A stretch of 64,000 bases of DNA from NCBI RefSeq assembly GCF_010119205.1, contig NZ_WRXM01000005.1:1-64000 (forward strand). The letters run 5' to 3'. Position numbers and translations under genes: made by a program. Every line of letters starts with the position of its first letter. The first letter of the stretch is position 1. The notes under the pieces are model-generated. The model was not told where the DNA came from and ran no database searches. It was given only the letters and a program-made list of their open reading frames with translations. The stretch is from Haloarcula limicola. GTDB lineage: Archaea > Halobacteriota > Halobacteria > Halobacteriales > Haloarculaceae. Shown here one piece after another: positions 1-8,797 of this stretch.

Positions 1-101
1 AGGCGCTCGCCGAGATCAGCAAGAACATCGGCTCGGGGATGCGCGGCGACGCCAACGCCGACCTCCCCGAGGAGGAGCAACTGCAGGGCCGCGGCGTCTG
101 A
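1..101 (+). CDS. C-terminal end of an upstream protein (partial)
   Basis: An open frame enters from the left edge (frame of base 3) and ends at TGA 99-101, leaving about 32 residues ending in PEEEQLQGRGV. The acidic tail fits a haloarchaeal protein. Too little remains to name it. The next gene starts 22 bases downstream on the same strand, so it may be in one operon with the aldehyde dehydrogenase. Confidence 0.5.
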   Translation, partial: ALAEISKNIGSGMRGDANADLPEEEQLQGRGV

Positions 102-123
102 GTCGACTATTGAAAGGACATAC

Positions 124-1491
124 ATGATGCAAACGACAAACCCAGCGACGAACGAACCACTCGCGACGTACGAACCGCACAGCCCGGAGACAGTCGAGAA
201 GATACTGAGCCGCGCTGACGAGACCTTTCGAGATTGGCGCGAACGCCCGATAGAGGAGCGGGAGTCCCTTGCCGCCTCGCTCGGCGAGGTCCTGCGATCG
301 AACGCTGGGGAGTACGCGGCGACGATGACCCGCGAGATGGGGAAGCCGATTGACCAGGCCGTCGCCGAAGTAGAGAAGTGCGCCGATCTCTGTAATTACT
401 ACGCCGAGCGGAGCGCGGAGCACCTCCAGGACGAGCGAATCGGTGCCGAGCCGGGGACGAAGACGTACGTCTCCTACGAACCGCTCGGGCCGGTACTTTC
501 GGTCATGCCGTGGAACTACCCGTTCTGGCAGGTGTTCCGCTTCGCCGTGCCCGCGCTCACCGCCGGCAACGTTGGCCTCTTGAAACACGCGCCGAACGTC
601 CTCGGCTGTGCGAACGCCATCGAAGCGTGCTTCGAGGAAGCGGGCTATCCAGCCGGTGTGTTCGCATCGATGCAGATCGAAGCCGACCGGGTCGCTGACG
701 TCATCGCGGACGACCGGATCCGCGCGGTGACGCTCACCGGGAGCACGAGAGCCGGCCGAGCGGTCGCGGCGGCGAGCGGCGAGAACCTGAAGAAAACCGT
801 CTTGGAACTGGGCGGAAGCGACCCGTTCATCGTGCTCGATGACGCACCGCTGGACGAGGTCGTCGACGCCGCCGTGACGGCGCGAAACCAAAACTCCGGG
901 CAGACCTGTATCGCCGCGAAGCGCTTCCTCGTCCACGAGTCCGTCCACGAAGAGTTCGTGGAGCGGTTCGGGCGCGCGGCCGAGCAATTGACCGTCGGCG
1001 ACCCGACCGACGAAACGACCGACGTCGGTCCGCAGGCGCGCGCCGACCTGCTGGAGGAGTTAGATTCACAGGTGCGACGATCTGTCGAGGCGGGTGCGAC
1101 CGTCGAGACCGGCGGCGAACCGCTGGACCGCGGGGGGAACTTCTACCCGCCGACAGTGTTGTCCGACGTGCCCGAGGACTGCCCGGCAGCGACCGAGGAA
1201 CTGTTCGGTCCCGTCGCGGCCGTCTTCCCGGTGAGGAGCGACGATGAGGCTGTCGAGGCGGCCAACGACACGCAGTTCGGACTCGGTGGATGCGTCTGGA
1301 CGGCCGACGCCGATCGGGGCGAAGCGCTCGCAAAGCGCATCACCGCGGGCAACGTCTTCGTCAACCAGGTCGTGAAATCGGACCCTCGCCTCCCCTTCGG
1401 CGGCGTGAAGGAGTCAGGCTACGGGTCGGAACTCGCCGGACACGGCATTCGAGAGTTCACCAACGCAAAGACGATTTGGGTCGAACGCTGA
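124..1491 (+). CDS. NAD(P)-dependent aldehyde dehydrogenase (succinate-semialdehyde dehydrogenase type)
   Basis: A 455-residue aldehyde dehydrogenase that would oxidise an aldehyde to its acid in the cytoplasm. Seen: the PWNYPFW cofactor-binding segment near residues 129-135, general base Glu228 in LELGG, and catalytic Cys262 in NSGQTC; the 34-residue Glu-Cys spacing is normal for the superfamily. The short N-terminus and overall length resemble the compact SSADH (YneI/GabD-like) branch. ATG 124 is preceded by a GAAAGGA purine run; ATG 127 is an alternative. A second aldehyde dehydrogenase follows after 22 bases, and a class III aminotransferase lies nearby, which suits oxidation of an omega-amino-acid-derived semialdehyde such as succinate semialdehyde. 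The substrate is inferred. Confidence 0.88.
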   Translation: MMQTTNPATNEPLATYEPHSPETVEKILSRADETFRDWRERPIEERESLAASLGEVLRSNAGEYAATMTREMGKPIDQAVAEVEKCADLCNYYAERSAEHLQDERIGAEPGTKTYVSYEPLGPVLSVMPWNYPFWQVFRFAVPALTAGNVGLLKHAPNVLGCANAIEACFEEAGYPAGVFASMQIEADRVADVIADDRIRAVTLTGSTRAGRAVAAASGENLKKTVLELGGSDPFIVLDDAPLDEVVDAAVTARNQNSGQTCIAAKRFLVHESVHEEFVERFGRAAEQLTVGDPTDETTDVGPQARADLLEELDSQVRRSVEAGATVETGGEPLDRGGNFYPPTVLSDVPEDCPAATEELFGPVAAVFPVRSDDEAVEAANDTQFGLGGCVWTADADRGEALAKRITAGNVFVNQVVKSDPRLPFGGVKESGYGSELAGHGIREFTNAKTIWVER

Positions 1492-1513
1492 TTCCAACGG
1501 AGAACAATACCAT

Positions 1514-3049
1514 ATGACACAGAGTCAATTCACCGAGACGATGCGAGAGAACCACCAGCGAGCGATCGACGAGGCGACGGCCGACGTGCGGTTCGACGCG
1601 TGGATCGACGGCGAGGCACACACCGCCGCGGGCGGCGAACGCTTCGAGACGCGAGACCCGGCAATCGAGAAACCGATTACGACGGTCTCACGCTGCGGCG
1701 AGGAAGACGTCGATGCCGCCGTCAATGCCGCAAGGGAGACCTTCGAGGGAGAATGGGGCGAACTGACGAAATCCGAGCGGTCCGACGCGATTCTCGACTG
1801 GGCCGGCGTGCTGCGAGACCACAGCGAGGACCTGGCGCTCTTAGAAAGTCTGGACACCGGGAAGCCACTCGCGAACGCCGAGTACGAGGTCGGCAAGGCA
1901 CTCGATTACATCGAGTACTACGCTCATATCGTTCGTGGCGAACAGGGGAACCAGGTCCCTGTCGCCGACGACGTCCACGCCTACGCCACGCAGGAACCGT
2001 ACGGCGTCGCAGGCCTTATCGTCCCGTGGAACTACCCGATGATACTTACCTCGTGGAAGCTCGGCCCGGCGCTCGCGGCGGGCAACACCGTCGTCTTGAA
2101 GCCAGCGGAGAACACGCCACTGACCGCGACGCGCATCGCGCAACTGTCAGAAGGCGTCCTCCCCGATGGGACGCTCAACGTCGTCCACGGGTTTGGTGAC
2201 GAGGTGGGCGCGCCGCTGACAAGACACGAGGGGGTCGACAAGCTCTCTTTCACAGGCGAAGACAGAACCGGCGAAGTCGTGATGAAGGCCGCCGCCGAGC
2301 AGATAACGCCCGTTACGCTGGAACTCGGTGGGAAGTCGCCCTTCATTGTCTTCCCCGACGCCAACTTAGAGCAGGCCGCCGAGATCGCCGCCGACGGCAT
2401 CTTCTACAACACGGGCCAGTCCTGCGACGCCTTCTCCCGGACTGTCGTCCACGAATCCGTCCACGACGAGTTCCTCGACCTGTTCGTCGAGGAGGCGGCG
2501 GCCCGGGAGATCGGCGACCCGCTTCGGGACTCGACGGACTTCGGTCCGCTCGCTTCCGAGCAGCAGTTCGAGAAGGTACGCGAATACGTCGAAGTCGGAA
2601 AGGAAGAGGGCGCGACGCTGGCATACGGCGGCGAGCCGATTGACCCAGCCGGCGACAGCGAGGGCTGGTTCGTCGAGCCGACAATCTTCGACGACGTGGA
2701 CAACGACATGCGAATCGCACAGGAAGAGATATTCGGCCCCGTCGCGTCGGTCATCGGCTTCGAGGATTACGAGGAGGCAATCGAGATAGCCAACAGCATC
2801 GACTTCGGTCTTGCATCCGGCGTCGCGACGCGAGACCTCTCGCTTGCCCATCAAGCCGCCGACGACATCGACGCGGGGACTGTCTGGGTAAACCAGTACG
2901 GACGGTTAGTCCCAGGAACGGCCTTCGGCGGGTTCAAGCGCTCAGGGATCGGCCGGGAATGTGCGAAAGAGACGCTCGAGAAGTATCAGCAGACCAAGAC
3001 TGTCAACGTCGCCCTTGACGACCCGGAACTCCGTCCGCGCGACGAGTAG
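1514..3049 (+). CDS. NAD(P)-dependent aldehyde dehydrogenase (betaine-aldehyde dehydrogenase-like)
   Basis: A 511-residue classical aldehyde dehydrogenase. Seen: PWNYP near residues 171-175, the KPAE cofactor segment near 197, general base Glu270 in TLELGGKSPF, and catalytic Cys304 in NTGQSC. It has the length and N-terminal oligomerisation arm of the betaine aldehyde/gamma-aminobutyraldehyde group and is clearly a different subfamily from its upstream neighbour, so the pair is not a simple recent duplication. Start ATG 1514 lies 22 bases after the previous stop, with a GGAG run in the gap, so the two are probably co-transcribed. Together with the aminotransferase and cyclodeaminase-like gene this suggests amine or amino-acid catabolism; the substrate is not readable from sequence. 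Confidence 0.88.
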   Translation: MTQSQFTETMRENHQRAIDEATADVRFDAWIDGEAHTAAGGERFETRDPAIEKPITTVSRCGEEDVDAAVNAARETFEGEWGELTKSERSDAILDWAGVLRDHSEDLALLESLDTGKPLANAEYEVGKALDYIEYYAHIVRGEQGNQVPVADDVHAYATQEPYGVAGLIVPWNYPMILTSWKLGPALAAGNTVVLKPAENTPLTATRIAQLSEGVLPDGTLNVVHGFGDEVGAPLTRHEGVDKLSFTGEDRTGEVVMKAAAEQITPVTLELGGKSPFIVFPDANLEQAAEIAADGIFYNTGQSCDAFSRTVVHESVHDEFLDLFVEEAAAREIGDPLRDSTDFGPLASEQQFEKVREYVEVGKEEGATLAYGGEPIDPAGDSEGWFVEPTIFDDVDNDMRIAQEEIFGPVASVIGFEDYEEAIEIANSIDFGLASGVATRDLSLAHQAADDIDAGTVWVNQYGRLVPGTAFGGFKRSGIGRECAKETLEKYQQTKTVNVALDDPELRPRDE

Positions 3050-3165
3050 TCTATAAAATCGCACTTCTATCGAACGCAGTTCGGATTTCGCCCGAGATAT
3101 CACTCGGTGCGTAGCGAATCGAAAAATTGAATCGGACGTCGAGAACGGAGAAGAGTGCGTGTGCC

Positions 3166-4158
3166 TCAGCGGTCAGTGCCGAGCAGGTCGAACTCGGCCC
3201 CCTTCTCGGCTTCGCGGGCGGCGCGGTAGGTGACGCGTGCGGCCGCCACATCCTGTATCGCCAGTCCGGTGCTATCGAAGACTGTAATGGAATCGTCTTC
3301 GATGCGGCCGTCTTTGTTCCCTACAACGATCTCGCCGAGGTCACCGTAGATGTCGTCGTCGACAATCGTTCCCTCGGAGTACGGGACATTGATCTCGCCC
3401 GAGTGAGTGGTCTGTGCGTGGTCGTCGATAACGAGTTTCGCTTCAAGCAGAATCTCGTCGGCCAACTCTTGCTTGCCCTCGGCATCCGCACCCATCGCGT
3501 TGACGTGCGTGTGGTCGCCGAGGTCCTCGCGACTCACGATTGGATCTCGAACCGGCGTAACAGTCGAGAGTACGTCACACGATGCCGCTTCTGCGATATC
3601 GCCTTTCCGCACCGAGAACTCGTCTTCGAAGTGGTCGACGAACGCCTGCGCGCGCTTATCATCGGGGTCACTCACGACGATTTCGCTGATTGGTCGAATT
3701 TCGGAGATAGCCTGCACCTGCGTGTACGATTGGACGCCTGCACCGATGATGCCGAGCGAGGTGGCGCCCTCGACGGCGAGGTAGTCGGTTGCTACGGCCG
3801 CCGCGGCCCCCGTCCGCTTCATCGTCAGCTCCGTTCCGTCCATGATCGCGAGCGGAAGCGCGGTGTCGGGGTCCGAGTAGATCATCGTTCCCATGACCGT
3901 CGGCAGGCCGTGGTCGTCCGGGTTATCGGGATGGACATTGACCCACTTGATACCGGCGGCATCCCACTCGCCTGCGTCCATGTACGCCGGCATCGCGCGG
4001 AAGTCGCCGTTGTACTCGATGAGGTCGATATAGGACTTCGCCGGCATCTGTGCGGTTCCGCGTTCGTAGGCGGCGAAGGCATCTTCAACCGCCGGAATGA
4101 CGTCGCTCATCTCCGCGCAGTCTCTGACGTTCTCGCTGCTCAGTAGGAGCACGCTCAT
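3166..4158 (-). CDS. Ornithine cyclodeaminase / mu-crystallin family (possible alanine dehydrogenase)
   Basis: A 330-residue protein of the ornithine cyclodeaminase/mu-crystallin family, with the Rossmann NAD(P) site GIIGAGVQSYTQ near residues 140-150, the KWVNVHPDN substrate-loop region and the FDSTGLAIQDVAAA signature near the C-terminus. Family members reductively aminate keto acids (archaeal alanine dehydrogenase), cyclise ornithine or reduce imines, so the reaction is uncertain. It is convergent with the upstream aldehyde dehydrogenase and divergent from the aminotransferase at 4322. A TATA-like element on its strand lies at about 4180-4187, near 25 bases before the ATG, suggesting a leaderless transcript. 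Confidence 0.85.
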   Translation of the reverse strand: MSVLLLSSENVRDCAEMSDVIPAVEDAFAAYERGTAQMPAKSYIDLIEYNGDFRAMPAYMDAGEWDAAGIKWVNVHPDNPDDHGLPTVMGTMIYSDPDTALPLAIMDGTELTMKRTGAAAAVATDYLAVEGATSLGIIGAGVQSYTQVQAISEIRPISEIVVSDPDDKRAQAFVDHFEDEFSVRKGDIAEAASCDVLSTVTPVRDPIVSREDLGDHTHVNAMGADAEGKQELADEILLEAKLVIDDHAQTTHSGEINVPYSEGTIVDDDIYGDLGEIVVGNKDGRIEDDSITVFDSTGLAIQDVAAARVTYRAAREAEKGAEFDLLGTDR

Positions 4159-4179
4159 AGCCCGACCAACACTATGTAG

Positions 4180-4187
4180 GATAATAG
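4180..4187 (-). promoter_or_regulatory. TATA element for the cyclodeaminase-family gene
   Basis: On the minus strand this reads CTATTATC, about 22-29 bases before the ATG at 4158, the spacing expected for a leaderless archaeal transcript. Assigned by position and AT-content only. Confidence 0.4.
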
Positions 4188-4285
4188 CTGATTTGTTGGT
4201 GCCAATATTGGCCAGTATTCTATATTCTCCCAGTTATTTGGATTTTAGACATATTCGAAGTGACCACGACACTCTGTCGGCGAAA

Positions 4286-4296
4286 GTAATATATGG
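4286..4296 (+). promoter_or_regulatory. TATA element for the class III aminotransferase
   Basis: The sequence GTAATATATGG lies 26-36 bases before ATG 4322, a normal archaeal TATA position for a leaderless or near-leaderless mRNA. Confidence 0.5.
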
Positions 4297-4321
4297 TTCG
4301 AAAATTAAGGCGTAGAATGAG

Positions 4322-5656
4322 ATGGCATACAATAGCAAAACGGAGATTTCGGTGTCAGGTTCATCTCATATCCCCCATTGGCACGACCCGGAGGGCAGCC
4401 GGTTCACAGTGAACGAGGGAGAGGGACCATATCTCTTCGACGAAAACGGCGAGGCGTATCTTGACTTCGTCTCGTCGCTCTACTGTGCTAACGCCGGTCA
4501 CGACAATCAAAACATCATCGACGCAATGACCGAGCAACTACAGCGGATTCCTTACGTCTCCTCAGCCAAAGAGAACGACACTCGAACCGAACTGGCTGAC
4601 AAACTCGCAGACGTCGCTCCCGGTCCTCTTTCCGATGTCGTCTTCTCTGTTTCTGGAAGCGAGGCCAACGAACTAGCAATCCAGTTCGCTCGGAAGCAAC
4701 AGGACGCTTCGAAGATTCTGACGCGCTGGAACTCTTATCATGGAAGTACGTATGGGGCAGGGGCGCTCACGGGCGAGCCGACGACGCGAAACGCCGTGGA
4801 GACCCACGCAGCCACGACCGGTGCGGTGAAGTTCCTTCCTGCGCGGGCATATGACTCGCCTTTCGATGCGGATTCGCCGGAAGAGCTCGCGAAGCAGGCC
4901 GCCGACCACGTCGAATTCGTTATCCGAAACGAGGGCCCGGAGACCGTTGCTGCCGTCCTTATCGAGCCGGTAGCCGGGTCGAGCGGTGGCTATACTGCGC
5001 CGCCAAGCTACTTCGAACGACTGCGAGAAATCTGTGACGAGTACGACGTGCTTCTGATCGCCGACGAAGTCATTACTGGATTCGGTCGCTGTGGTGAGAT
5101 GTTTGGAATGCAGACTGAAGGCGTCATCCCGGATATGCTTACGTTCGCCAAGGGAGTCACCAGTTCCTACGCCCCGCTCGCCGGCGTATTGATGCGCCCG
5201 GAGGTCGGCGAGTCGATTCGGAGTGGGACGGACATAGGGCAGACGTTCGCCGGTCACCCAGTAGGGTGTGCAGCCGCGCTCGCGGCGATCGATGAGTATG
5301 AGGACCATCTCATTGAGAACGTCCAAAACCTCGCACCGACGCTCGAAAACGAATTAAAGACCCTGGCGGCGAACCACGAAGAAATTACAACGGTTCGTGG
5401 CCGCGGATTCCACTGGTCTATTGTCGTCGAAGACCCTGAGACGGGCGAACCGTTCAAAAATAGTTGGGTTAGCGACGAAGATATCGACAATCCACTCAGC
5501 GACGTTACTGAGATAGCCGAAGAACAGGGCCTCTTAGTAGGGATGGGGCGTCCAGATTACCAGCTTATCGTCTGTCCGCCACTCTGTGTGGATGAAACTG
5601 AAATTCGGGAAGCAATCGATATTCTTGACGAGGCCTTCGATCAGGTGTTCAATTAA
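4322..5656 (+). CDS. Class III PLP-dependent aminotransferase
   Basis: A 444-residue class III (omega-amino acid type) aminotransferase. Seen: SGSEANELA in the PLP phosphate-binding region near residue 110, the LIADEVITGFGR segment with the PLP-ring Asp near 240, and FAKGVTSSYAPLAG carrying the Schiff-base Lys near residue 275. Family members transfer amino groups from omega-amino acids, diamines, ornithine or beta-alanine to pyruvate or 2-oxoglutarate. Two aldehyde dehydrogenases at 124-3049 could oxidise the semialdehyde it would form. Codon use is more AT-rich than in the dehydrogenases. It has its own promoter and is divergent from the cyclodeaminase-family gene. The amino donor is unknown. 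Confidence 0.88.
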   Translation: MAYNSKTEISVSGSSHIPHWHDPEGSRFTVNEGEGPYLFDENGEAYLDFVSSLYCANAGHDNQNIIDAMTEQLQRIPYVSSAKENDTRTELADKLADVAPGPLSDVVFSVSGSEANELAIQFARKQQDASKILTRWNSYHGSTYGAGALTGEPTTRNAVETHAATTGAVKFLPARAYDSPFDADSPEELAKQAADHVEFVIRNEGPETVAAVLIEPVAGSSGGYTAPPSYFERLREICDEYDVLLIADEVITGFGRCGEMFGMQTEGVIPDMLTFAKGVTSSYAPLAGVLMRPEVGESIRSGTDIGQTFAGHPVGCAAALAAIDEYEDHLIENVQNLAPTLENELKTLAANHEEITTVRGRGFHWSIVVEDPETGEPFKNSWVSDEDIDNPLSDVTEIAEEQGLLVGMGRPDYQLIVCPPLCVDETEIREAIDILDEAFDQVFN

Positions 5657-5733
5657 TATCGAATTTTAAACCGGTGTTGCGCTGGAAATTAGACCTCAGC
5701 TGTGTGTTCGTGACCGCCAGTGGGGTAGTGGCG

Positions 5734-5946
5734 ATGAATGAGAATGAACTCTTTACTGAGATGTCTGGGACAGGCCCCAACGGTATTTCTGCTTAGACTG
5801 CCGAGGCGACAGCCATCGCGAACGAAATTCACGACTTGCTTCGGGAGGAGTATGGATTGATTGACGTCGAAGGTGTTGCGACTGTCGTCAATCCGGATAT
5901 CCACGAGCAGTTCGCTCTGTCGTCTCTACCCGTCCTTCATCGGTGA
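5734..5946 (+). pseudogene. Short remnant reading frame interrupted by TAG
   Basis: From ATG 5734 one frame reads a protein-like sequence beginning MNENELFTEM, hits TAG after about 20 residues, and continues open with TAEATAIANEIHDLLREEY to the TGA at 5944-5946. The composition after the stop is typical of a soluble haloarchaeal protein, so I read this as a decayed gene fragment. I do not recognise the family. It lies in a gap with other decayed DNA (the orc1 fragment at 6039). Confidence 0.3.
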
Positions 5947-5947
5947 T

Positions 5948-6002
5948 TTACATATCGATGACGGAGGGAGGGGTCAGGGACTTACACATCGACGACGGGG
6001 GG
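5948..6002. repeat. Two direct repeats with G-rich ends (possible decayed origin boxes)
   Basis: Two 21-base units at 5948-5968 and 5982-6002 match at 18 of 21 positions (core TTACAYATCGAYGACGG) and each runs into a G tract. They lie immediately beside the 3' end of the truncated orc1/cdc6 fragment. Haloarchaeal origin recognition boxes often end in a G string, so these may be relic boxes of a family different from those near 30 kb. Confidence 0.4.
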
Positions 6003-6038
6003 TGTGTCTACACTCAGACTCCGCGAAAAGCGCCACCC

Positions 6039-6660
6039 TCAGTCCTGGTGGAAGTCCCTCAGCTGTGCGTTGACAACCGTTCGGAGGAGTTCCTCCTGTT
6101 CGGCAATACTCTCCAATCGGGTGTCCTCCGTGATCCGTTTCATGATTCCCGTGGGGTCACCCGTGAAGGTGAACTTCATGTACATCCCACCACCGCGACC
6201 GCGGCTCTTCCTCGATGCCGAAATCAATCCGTACGTGGGAAGCTCCTTGACATACTTGACGTACGTCTCTCGAGTCATCTGGTCCGCGTCGAGCTCGTCC
6301 GTCACCCACTGATACGCTTTGAATCCGACGGGGCTCGGAACAGAACTTCCCGAGCGCTTCGAGTAATGCGCGACGGAAGCAGTAGCGTACAGCGAGATCT
6401 TTTTCTGCGTCGTGAGTCCCTCGACGAGCTTCAAGGAAGGGTCCTTGTCGGTCTCTTCCTGTGATTCGCGGACGTGATGTTCCTCGACGCTGTTGTCACT
6501 ACGCTCGTCAGCGAGGTCGCCGGCGCCACGGAACAGGTCGATTGCCTTACGAGCATCCCCGTGACTTTGTGCTGCGAAGGCAGCGACGAGTGGAATCACG
6601 TCATCTGAGAGCGCATCCGGTCGGAAGGCGTCGCGACGATTCTGGAGAAACCTGCTTGTA
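6039..6660 (-). pseudogene. Truncated Orc1/Cdc6 replication initiator (C-terminal part)
   Basis: The frame ending at 6039 reads ...NRRDAFRPDALSDDVIPL followed by AAQSHGDARKAIDLFRGAGD, the Orc1/Cdc6 helical-lid signature, then a C-terminal winged-helix region to the end. The intact initiator at 28517-29896 has the equivalent EHGDARRAIDLFRLAGE. Nothing upstream encodes the AAA+ ATPase domain: Walker A and B are missing. Homology begins near 6660, and a different frame is open further upstream (to about 6720), so an insertion, deletion or frameshift has broken the gene. A GTG at 6597-6599 could start an about 186-residue product, but without the ATPase domain a normal initiator function is unlikely. 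Confidence 0.7.
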
Positions 6661-6825
6661 GAACGCGTTGACCACCTTCTTCACTTCGGGAGGCTCGTAG
6701 ACGTTGAAATTCTCGTACCTGTCGATTAATGAGTAGTGTATAGCTAAGAAATCGGTCCGCCTCACTTATCACACCTAACTAAGCACCGCCGTACAGACAT
6801 CACGGATTCTTACAGTGCCAAGAGC

Positions 6826-6834
6826 ACTATATGG
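6826..6834 (+). promoter_or_regulatory. TATA element for the GntP permease
   Basis: ACTATATGG lies about 40 bases before ATG 6872, implying a short leader of roughly 10-15 bases. Confidence 0.4.
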
Positions 6835-6871
6835 TAAAGTCCATGGTCGTTCCTGACTGTAGCCTGAGTGC

Positions 6872-8233
6872 ATGCTTCAAGGATTACCACTGATACTGTT
6901 ACTCGTCGGGGCAGTGGCATTTATCATCATTGCCACGGCGAAGTTGGATCTGCACGCATTCCTTGCACTTCTTATCGCTGCCTACCTGACCGGGCTCATC
7001 GCGGGGCTCGATCCCGCAGAAGCCGCCACGCTGGTGACGGACGGGTTCGGCGGTATCCTCGGCTACATCGGAATCGTCATCATCGCCGGGACAATCATCG
7101 GCACTTGTCTCGAACGGTCCGGCGCAGCGATCGTCATCGCGGAGACGATTCTCGACTACGTCGGCGAAGAACACACCACAGAGGTAATGGCGATCACGGG
7201 GAGTTTCGTCTCCATTCCGGTGTTCTGTGACTCCGGATTCGTCATCCTCTCGGGGCTAAACCGGTCATTGGCCGAGCGCTCCGGCCTCTCGCTGTCGACA
7301 CTCGGTGTGGCACTCGCTGGTGGGCTCTACGTCACGCACGTGTTCGTCCCGCCGACACCGGGCCCAATTGCGGCCGCGGGGATTATCGGTGCAGACATCG
7401 GTCTCGTCATGCTTGCCGGGATCATCGTCAGTGCGCCGATCGTCTTCGTCGCTGCGATATGGGCCGACAGAGTCGCGTCGAACTATCACATCGATCCCAA
7501 TCCGGAGATGACGATCGACGAGATCAAAGACGAGTATGGGTCGATGCCATCGCGCGCCGCGTCGTTCGCGCCGCTACTCATTCCGATCGCACTCATCGCG
7601 ATCGGGTCGATTGCGGCGTATCCTGAAGCGGAGAATCCGGAACTGATCACCGGGACACTCCAACGCTGGCTGCTGTTCCTCGGGGATCCGGCGGTCGCAC
7701 TGCTCATCGGTGCGTTCATCGCCTTCGCGATCGTCCCCGATTTCGACAGCAGCGTCACGGACGAATGGGTCTCTGACGGGATCAAAAATGCCGCCGTCAT
7801 CCTCGCGGTGACCGGCGCTGGCGGCGCATTTGGCGAAGTGCTCGGTGCACTGCCGCTCCAGAGCTTCATCACCGACACGCTGGGTGGCCTCGGCATCGGG
7901 CTGTTGGCAGCGTTCATCATCGCCGCGGCGATGAAGTCGGCGCTGGGCTCCTCGACGGTCGCGATTCTGACCACCGCCAGTCTCGTCGCGCCGCTGCTTG
8001 CGTCGCTCGGATTGAATACGGAGCTCGGCCGAGTGTTTGCCGTCCTCGCGATTGGCGCCGGCAGTATGACTGTTAGTCACGCGAACGACTCCTACTTCTG
8101 GATCATCACGGAGTTCTCCGACATGGAGACGGCGACGGCCTACCAGGCCTGGACGCTCGCGACGCTCGTGCTCGGAGTCTCGAGCATCATCTGGATCGTC
8201 ATCCTCCAGAACGCCGCGGGACTGGTCTTCTAG
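6872..8233 (+). CDS. GntP-family gluconate/organic-acid:H+ symporter
   Basis: A 453-residue hydrophobic protein with roughly 12 membrane segments, of the GntP/gluconate permease family in the cytoplasmic membrane. Recognised by the family region FVPPTPGPIAAAG near residues 160-172, GSFVSIPVFCDSGF near residue 110, and the C-terminal ALGSSTVAI and SHANDSYFW segments. Family members take up gluconate, glycerate, hydroxybutyrate or related hydroxy acids with protons. It stands alone between decayed DNA and a small hypothetical gene, so neighbours do not reveal its substrate. ATG 6872 gives a clean hydrophobic N-terminus; a second open frame overlapping its 5' end has no such features. Confidence 0.88.
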   Translation: MLQGLPLILLLVGAVAFIIIATAKLDLHAFLALLIAAYLTGLIAGLDPAEAATLVTDGFGGILGYIGIVIIAGTIIGTCLERSGAAIVIAETILDYVGEEHTTEVMAITGSFVSIPVFCDSGFVILSGLNRSLAERSGLSLSTLGVALAGGLYVTHVFVPPTPGPIAAAGIIGADIGLVMLAGIIVSAPIVFVAAIWADRVASNYHIDPNPEMTIDEIKDEYGSMPSRAASFAPLLIPIALIAIGSIAAYPEAENPELITGTLQRWLLFLGDPAVALLIGAFIAFAIVPDFDSSVTDEWVSDGIKNAAVILAVTGAGGAFGEVLGALPLQSFITDTLGGLGIGLLAAFIIAAAMKSALGSSTVAILTTASLVAPLLASLGLNTELGRVFAVLAIGAGSMTVSHANDSYFWIITEFSDMETATAYQAWTLATLVLGVSSIIWIVILQNAAGLVF

Positions 8234-8300
8234 ACGACTACCAGTACCCGCAGATCGTTGCCGTTCGTGTCAGTTGGACCCATCAGAGGGATTAGCGGCG

Positions 8301-8345
8301 GACCGGGCCGGTCAGTCAAGCCTGCGGGGGACCGGCCTGGTGGTC
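8301..8345. terminator. GC-rich hairpin after the permease gene
   Basis: GGCCGGTC (8306-8313) pairs perfectly with GACCGGCC (8330-8337), with partial pairing beyond. It lies between the permease stop and the next gene's end, where convergent transcripts would meet. There is no T tract, so a terminator role is only possible. Confidence 0.3.
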
Positions 8346-8402
8346 GGGGAGCGTCTGTCCAGTACTAGTGTAGAGAGTAACAGCTAAGAGTGGACGTCCC
8401 GC

Positions 8403-8693
8403 TCACTTCGCCGGTTCGACCGGCCCGACGTACTGGCTCTTGATCTGGTCGTCCTCACGCCACTGCAGGTAGTAGTAACTCCGCCCGTCGATCAGTTTCG
8501 TCGTCAGCGTTCCGTTGCCCGATGGGAGGTCGGCCTTCTCACGGGCGATCTCGAGTGCCTCGTCCCAATCTTCATGATCGTTCCATCTATCAGGAGTCTC
8601 CATGTCGTTCTCGTCTTCGTGAGACTGCTCGTCGTCGAGACTCGTCAGCAGGGCTTCGACCGCAATGACTGCGTCCTCGTGGACGGCCTCCAC
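8403..8693 (-). CDS. Small acidic protein, DUF6788-like
   Basis: A 96-residue acidic protein. The C-terminal part (GRSYYYLQWREDDQIKSQYVGP) resembles the short basic-aromatic DUF6788-type domain seen in many haloarchaeal and archaeal proteins of unknown function. No catalytic motif is visible. It lies downstream of and on the same strand as the IclR gene, with about 100 AT-rich bases between. Family assignment is from memory of the motif and is tentative. Confidence 0.6.
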   Translation of the reverse strand: MEAVHEDAVIAVEALLTSLDDEQSHEDENDMETPDRWNDHEDWDEALEIAREKADLPSGNGTLTTKLIDGRSYYYLQWREDDQIKSQYVGPVEPAK

Positions 8694-8797
8694 GTGGTCG
8701 TCGTCAGGGATGATATCTTAGCGGATTATAAAAATAAATTGACGATGTATAATCATAACGAGAGTCACATTCGGTTATCCAGACGTGTAACGTGGAC

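Noticed and set aside
6868-7230. Arg-rich frame overlapping the GntP start
   Set aside because: It is out of frame with the permease, very basic, and lacks membrane segments.
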